From the NCBI GenBank assembly GCA_022561675.1, contig JADFQT010000074.1, positions 1-9,805 of the forward strand: a stretch of DNA of 9,805 bases, written 5' to 3'. The translations under genes and the position numbers were made by a program. The stretch is from Chloroflexota bacterium. Lineage in GTDB: Bacteria; Chloroflexota; Dehalococcoidia; Lucifugimonadales; UBA3495. The notes below the pieces were generated by a model. The model saw nothing but the letters and a program-made list of their open reading frames with translations, had not been told where the DNA came from and ran no database searches. The stretch's first letter is position 1. Each line of letters starts with the position of its first letter. Below, piece by piece: positions 5,850 through 9,805 of this stretch.

Positions 5850-5920
5850 CCCCAAAGGTCGGCACCTCCGGCTGTGTATAGCTATATATTCCGGGCCCAT
5901 CTATGCTTCTGGACCACCTT

Positions 5921-7027
5921 CTAGGGCACCAGCATGGCCCGGGTTATCTCAGTTTGAGTCTGGCTCCACTCCGCCTTGGCGAAGGCCTCGTTGACCTCGG
6001 CCAGGGGGAACTTGTGGGAAACCAGCTTGTCGAAGGGGAGCTTATCCTGGTTTCTCACCAGGAAGGAGAGCAGTGTAGGCAGCAGGGAGGGCCGGTACAT
6101 GCGGGAGCCGAGGATGCTCTTTCCGCTGAGCAGTTTGGAAGGGTCTATGGACACCTCTCTACCGCGAACTATGTCGCCGATTTCGATGAAGGTGCCGCCG
6201 TTGCTCAGCATGTCGATGCCTTCGGCCAATAATTCGGCGCGGCCCACCAGCTCCACCACCACGTCGGCGCCGCGTCCCTCGGTCAGCTCCCAGACCCGGC
6301 GGACCCGGGTCTCCGGTGTATTGAACTCCTCAATGTTGATGGTGTGGTCGGCGCCGAACTCTTCGGCCAGCTGAAGCCGGTTTTCCAGACGGTCCAGGAC
6401 AATAACCCGGTCGGCGCCCATGTCTTTGGCCATGGCGACGGCGTGAACTCCCAATCCCCCGGCCCCCTGAATCACCACGTATTGTCCGTCGGTCAGCTGA
6501 GCCCGCTGCAGGCCGGTGGTAACGGTGCCCATGGCGCAATTGACCGGGCCCAAGATCTCGTCGGGCAATTCGTCGGGGACCCGGAAGAAGGGATGGCGGG
6601 GCGGCAGATAGAGAAAATCGGCGTAGGTGCCGGTGAAGTAGGGATAGACTCCGGCGACGGGATAGGCCCGATTGGCGCACCAGTTGGTATCCCCCCTCAA
6701 ACAGAGGTGACACCGGTAACAGGGAAACACCGCGGAATACACAATCCGGTCCCCTTCTTCAATCGGCGTCCCCAGCGTATCGGTGGTCACCCCCTTACCC
6801 AGAACCTCAACCTGGCCGGTGCCCTCGTGTCCCATCACCCGTCCGGTTGGTGGTATGGGCAGGTACTCCTGGGACTGGTCGGCGCGCCAGGTGTGCAGGT
6901 CCGACCCGCAGATGCCAGCCTGGGTCATCCGCAGCAGCACCGCACCGTCTTCCGGCTCCGGAACCTCGTACTCTTCGATTTCGAAGGGTTTGCCATACTC
7001 TCTGACGACTACCACTCGGCCCTTCAT
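5921..7027 (-). CDS. Zinc-dependent medium-chain alcohol dehydrogenase
   Basis: A 368-residue member of the zinc-containing medium-chain dehydrogenase/reductase superfamily, oxidising an alcohol to a carbonyl with NAD(P). The catalytic zinc ligands are C40 (in AGICGSDLH), H67-E68 (GHEGTG) and probably C164 (PVNCA). The structural zinc site is complete: C103, C106, C109 and C117 in FPCYRCHLCLRGDTNWC. The Rossmann nucleotide site is G188-A189-G190-G191-L192-G193, with D212 at the end of the second strand, which favours NAD over NADP. Length is usual for the family. The start ATG 7027 is supported by AGGAGG (7034-7039) 6 bases upstream. It resembles threonine- and sorbitol-dehydrogenase-like members, but the substrate is not evident. 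It precedes the flavin oxidoreductase on the same strand and is divergent from the VLRF1-like gene. Confidence 0.92.
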   Translation of the reverse strand: MKGRVVVVREYGKPFEIEEYEVPEPEDGAVLLRMTQAGICGSDLHTWRADQSQEYLPIPPTGRVMGHEGTGQVEVLGKGVTTDTLGTPIEEGDRIVYSAVFPCYRCHLCLRGDTNWCANRAYPVAGVYPYFTGTYADFLYLPPRHPFFRVPDELPDEILGPVNCAMGTVTTGLQRAQLTDGQYVVIQGAGGLGVHAVAMAKDMGADRVIVLDRLENRLQLAEEFGADHTINIEEFNTPETRVRRVWELTEGRGADVVVELVGRAELLAEGIDMLSNGGTFIEIGDIVRGREVSIDPSKLLSGKSILGSRMYRPSLLPTLLSFLVRNQDKLPFDKLVSHKFPLAEVNEAFAKAEWSQTQTEITRAMLVP

Positions 7028-7204
7028 GTCTGCCCTCCTGCTTCTTGGCCTGATGGCCTATCCTAGCATACCCCTGGCCCCTTCGGTAGCAGCGAAATGG
7101 GTCTCCCCCGGTGGCTGGGCCAGATGGCGTTATCCTGGGCGCGGCGGAGCAACCTGGCCTAGCCAATGCCGTGATAAAATTCCCGGGTAATTTAACGGAT
7201 ATTT

Positions 7205-7975
7205 ATGAGCAACAGTCAGTCAGCGACCCTCAATATTCTGCCAGGTCAGTTTTTGGAGAAGCTCGGTCTGGAGCGTCTGCTAGGAGAAATGGCGCCGGAG
7301 CCGGGCGAGCCGGCCTCCAGTTTATATCTAAGAGCGGGGGCGGTGACCGGCTTCCTGACCACGAAGGGACAGGAGGACTATGGCTGGAGGGAGCGATTGT
7401 CCCGCCTGGAGTCCAACGTCTTGGAGTCCCCAACTGGTCTGGCTGGATTTCGCAAGGGTTCTGAAGCGGTGGTGATCTTACCGCCCTTTCCCCTGGTCCA
7501 GTATAATTTGTCGGCAGACTGGGATGTGGGTCCCCTGCTGACTTTGCTGGAAACCGAGTACCTGACCGGGGTGGTTCTGTTGCGCCTGGGCCGCTACGCT
7601 GTGGCCGTTTACCGGGGGGAAAAGCTGCTCTCCTCCAAAACCGATACCCGCTACGTGAAGGGCCGCCACGCCGCCGGGGGAACGTCACAAAAACGATTCC
7701 AGCGCATTCGGGAGGGCCAGATCCGGCGCATTTACGACAAGACCTGCCTGGTAGTGAAGGACCAGTTCTCGCCGCACCTGGACCAACTGGAATTTGTCCT
7801 CCTGGGCGGCGACCGTTTCACCCTGAACGGGCTGATCAAGGTTTGCCCGTTACTGGAGCGGCTGAAGCCGATAACCCTCAGCAGACGCCTTAACATCCGC
7901 GATCCCAAGCACGATACCCTTATAGGGGTAGGCCCAATGCTGAGACAGAGCCGGGTTTATCCGTTAACCTGGTAG
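7205..7975 (+). CDS. VLRF1-like peptidyl-tRNA hydrolase / release factor
   Basis: A 256-residue protein whose central part (about 111-225) looks like the Vms1/ANKZF1-like release factor domain (VLRF1), in particular the actinobacterial-type acVLRF1. After LGRYAVAVYRGEKLL (128-142) comes GRHAAGGTSQKRFQRIRE (153-170). Q162, in a G-G-T-S-Q context, matches the catalytic glutamine of this family, related to eukaryotic release factor eRF1. In eukaryotes Vms1 frees stalled nascent chains from tRNA on 60S subunits during ribosome quality control; the bacterial versions are presumed to act on stalled 50S complexes. The N-terminal 110 residues are unfamiliar. There is no zinc finger or ankyrin region, so it is much shorter than Vms1. 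The ATG at 7205 has no good Shine-Dalgarno, only a weak GGAT. MutS2 follows 88 bases downstream on the same strand. Family recognition is by motif, not alignment. Confidence 0.75.
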   Translation: MSNSQSATLNILPGQFLEKLGLERLLGEMAPEPGEPASSLYLRAGAVTGFLTTKGQEDYGWRERLSRLESNVLESPTGLAGFRKGSEAVVILPPFPLVQYNLSADWDVGPLLTLLETEYLTGVVLLRLGRYAVAVYRGEKLLSSKTDTRYVKGRHAAGGTSQKRFQRIREGQIRRIYDKTCLVVKDQFSPHLDQLEFVLLGGDRFTLNGLIKVCPLLERLKPITLSRRLNIRDPKHDTLIGVGPMLRQSRVYPLTW

Positions 7976-8063
7976 AATTTTTGCTGCGGTTCCTTACTAA
8001 GGATCTCCGGGGGGTCGGCCATAATTATTCAAGGCTTCCCAACTCCAGTTTCGGCGCGCGCTT

Positions 8064-9805
8064 ATGATAAATCCGGGCCTCTCTGATAACCCCGGCTACC
8101 CCAGCGGTATCCGCAGCAGCTTGGGCGGTTTTGAGCAGGCCGGCACTCTGCTCGAGTTCGACCAGATTCGCCGTCGCCTCGCGGGTTTCACTCGCACCGT
8201 CAGGGGCGGGGAATCCGCGTTGGCTTTGGAACCCTCCGCCTCTCCCCTGGAGATAACCATTCGTCAGCAGGAGACCACGGAAGCCCGGTTATTCTTGGAC
8301 CAGGGCGGGTCCTTGGAGTTCGGTCCTGGGGTGGACCTGTCGGAATATGTCCAGCGGTCCCTCCTGGATGGAGTCTTGCGGGGAGAGGAGCTATATCCCC
8401 TGGCGGAGTTGGCCCGGTCCGCCCGCTTCGACCGCAGCAGCTTGTCGCGGCGGGAGGAGCTGCCCTTGCTGGCCGGTATGGCCGGAAATTTACCCGATTT
8501 GCAGGGCATGGAAGGACCAATCAGGTCGGCCATCAGCCCGGCCGGGGAGATCCTTGACGGCGCCAGCCCGGCTTTAAGGCAGCTGCGGCAGGAATCCCGC
8601 GCGGCCTACCAGCAGCTGAACGGCGTAATGGAACGCAGTTTGCGCCGCCTGCAACGCCAGGGATTGCTACAGGAACCCATCGTTACCCAGCGCAACGGCC
8701 GGCTGGTGCTGCTGGTCAAAACGGAGATGAAGTCTCAAGCTCCGGGCATAGTGCATGATGTGTCCGACAGCGGCGCCACGGTTTTTATTGAGCCCATGGC
8801 CGCCATCGAGTTGGGCAACCGCTGGCGGGAAACCCGTCTGGCCGAGGAACGGGAGGAGGAGAGGATCCTTCGGGACCTGTCGGCGCTGGTAGGAGAGTTC
8901 GGACCCGACCTCCAATTGACCCTGGACCTGCTGGGCCGTTTGGACCTGGCGATGGCCAAGGGCCGCTGCTCCCTGGATTGGCGGGCCATATCCCCCAGCA
9001 TGTCTCTAGATGGCCCAATCGAAGGCTCCCCTAAAAGCTCCGCTGCAGGCTCTAGAGAGAGGCGAATAAAACTGGTGGGGGCCCGCCATCCTTTGATCTC
9101 GGCAAATCCGGTGCCCATCAGCCTGACCTTGGGTGAAAAATATCCGGGAATCAACGCCGGGCCGGGAATCAACGCCAAGGGGGATGCCAGAAACGATGAA
9201 GGAGCCTCGCCGGTGGTTGGAGACTCACGGCCGGCCAACGTGATGATAATCACGGGACCCAACGCCGGTGGGAAAACCGTCGCTCTCAAGACGGTGGGAC
9301 TGCTGGCCCTGATGGCCCACGCCGGATTGCATGTTCCCGCTGAGGAAGCCGAGTTTCCGCTCCTGGATGGCGTCTACGCCGACATTGGCGACCAGCAGAG
9401 CATCGAGCAATCTTTGTCTACCTTCAGCTCCCATATCCAGAATCTCCGGTCCATCATGGAGCGGGTTACGCCCAGATCCCTGGTTTTGGTGGACGAATTG
9501 GGAACCAGCACCGACCCGGAGGAAGGCTCGGCTCTGGCCCAGGCGGTGCTGAGCCACTTTCAGCGGCGCGGCGTGTTGATGATAGCGACCACCCATCATC
9601 GGGTAGTCGCCGCATATGCCCAGGACCACGAAGGCATGATTAACGCCAGTGTGGACCTGGACCCGCAGACGCTGGAGCCCACCTACCGAATTACCCTGGG
9701 CCTGCCGGGCCGCAGCTACGCCATGACCATCGCTTCACGATTGGGGCTGGAGCCCGAGGTAGTGGACCACGCCCGCTCACTGATGTCGCCGGTCCAGGCG
9801 GCCAC
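8064..9805 (+). CDS. mutS2: MutS2 ATPase, 3' end beyond the window
   Basis: The frame stays open from ATG 8064 to the window edge, 580 codons, so the gene is cut off. The part seen is MutS2. It has a helical core with TQRNGRLVLLVK and GIVHDVSDSGATVFIEP (228-244), then the ABC-type ATPase: Walker A GPNAGGKT (398-405), signature SLSTFSSH (450-457), Walker B LVLVDELG with D477-E478, and the H-loop TTHH (509-512). As expected for MutS2, the mismatch-reading N-terminal domain of MutS1 is absent. The full protein is usually near 780 residues with a C-terminal Smr domain, not visible here. MutS2 suppresses recombination and, in Bacillus, is reported to sense collided ribosomes and split them. A poorly conserved insert with a duplicated PGINA (361-371) precedes the ATPase. 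No clear Shine-Dalgarno precedes ATG 8064, but the frame is closed at 8022-8024 and offers no other usual start codon. Confidence 0.92.
   Translation, partial: MINPGLSDNPGYPSGIRSSLGGFEQAGTLLEFDQIRRRLAGFTRTVRGGESALALEPSASPLEITIRQQETTEARLFLDQGGSLEFGPGVDLSEYVQRSLLDGVLRGEELYPLAELARSARFDRSSLSRREELPLLAGMAGNLPDLQGMEGPIRSAISPAGEILDGASPALRQLRQESRAAYQQLNGVMERSLRRLQRQGLLQEPIVTQRNGRLVLLVKTEMKSQAPGIVHDVSDSGATVFIEPMAAIELGNRWRETRLAEEREEERILRDLSALVGEFGPDLQLTLDLLGRLDLAMAKGRCSLDWRAISPSMSLDGPIEGSPKSSAAGSRERRIKLVGARHPLISANPVPISLTLGEKYPGINAGPGINAKGDARNDEGASPVVGDSRPANVMIITGPNAGGKTVALKTVGLLALMAHAGLHVPAEEAEFPLLDGVYADIGDQQSIEQSLSTFSSHIQNLRSIMERVTPRSLVLVDELGTSTDPEEGSALAQAVLSHFQRRGVLMIATTHHRVVAAYAQDHEGMINASVDLDPQTLEPTYRITLGLPGRSYAMTIASRLGLEPEVVDHARSLMSPVQAA
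9144..9176 (+). repeat. 15-bp in-frame direct repeat inside mutS2
   Basis: CCGGGAATCAACGCC occurs at 9144-9158 and 9162-9176, an 18-bp period that keeps the frame and doubles P-G-I-N-A in the linker just before the ATPase domain (residues 361-371). It is a slippage-type duplication in a tolerant loop. Confidence 0.8.

Noticed and set aside
5707..5865. An extended N-terminus of the flavin oxidoreductase
   Set aside because: It translates a palindromic repeat and ignores the strong ribosome-binding site before TTG 5706.
5877..5886. TATAGCTATA palindrome as an operator
   Set aside because: A 10-bp AT palindrome just past the dehydrogenase stop is too short and lies at no promoter I can identify.
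6344..7066. A 240-codon open frame on the plus strand
   Set aside because: It is antisense to the zinc dehydrogenase with all zinc and nucleotide motifs intact on the other strand, and its product resembles no family.
7152..7180. A sigma-70 promoter before the VLRF1-like gene
   Set aside because: TAAAAT (7175-7180) resembles a -10, but the hexamer 17 bases upstream (ACCTGG) is far from the -35 consensus.
8735..9289. A 184-codon open frame on the minus strand
   Set aside because: It lies wholly antisense to mutS2, whose motifs are unmistakable; its product is serine/arginine/proline-rich as expected of a GC-rich shadow frame.

Overview
The window looks like a chromosomal segment of a moderately GC-rich, free-living bacterium. 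A member of the Chloroflexota (Dehalococcoidia / SAR202-like) is my best guess. The guess rests on gene content: a luciferase-like flavin oxidoreductase next to a zinc alcohol dehydrogenase, a VLRF1-type release-factor protein, a lone type IV prepilin, and several palindromic intergenic repeats. It is an inference from composition and family impressions; no rRNA or other phylogenetic marker is present to prove it.

Layout. Positions 1-1070 hold a small unknown protein (68-265), a roughly 420 bp stretch with no convincing gene, and a type IV prepilin (687-1070). A thioredoxin-fold protein with one active-site cysteine lies on the minus strand (1213-1836). It diverges from a DUF6941-like protein that starts at TTG (1988-2422). 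A long minus-strand gene of visibly higher A+T content (2464-3744) encodes an orphan protein with a HEPN-type R-N-x3-H motif and a helical, TPR-like tail. Positions 3745-4635 are rich in palindromic repeats and surround a small two-repeat protein (4123-4395) that seems to have lost its native start through a one-base frameshift. Next come two minus-strand oxidoreductases: a luciferase-like monooxygenase (4636-5706) and a zinc-dependent medium-chain dehydrogenase (5921-7027), separated by a palindromic repeat. The right end holds two plus-strand genes, a Vms1/VLRF1-like peptidyl-tRNA hydrolase (7205-7975) and MutS2 (8064 to the window edge, incomplete).

How the genes relate. The most interesting juxtaposition is the last pair. 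MutS2 has been described as a factor that recognises collided ribosomes and splits them (RqcU in Bacillus). VLRF1-domain proteins release nascent chains from tRNA on split large subunits. Side by side, 88 bp apart on one strand, they could form a compact bacterial ribosome-rescue module. The two oxidoreductases could serve one catabolic route, but nothing in the sequence identifies a substrate. The remaining genes appear unrelated to each other.

Three genes (1988, 3744 and 5706) appear to start at TTG. For two of them a well-placed Shine-Dalgarno sequence decides the start. In the flavin oxidoreductase this matters, because the longest possible reading would translate a palindromic repeat into a false 53-residue N-terminus.
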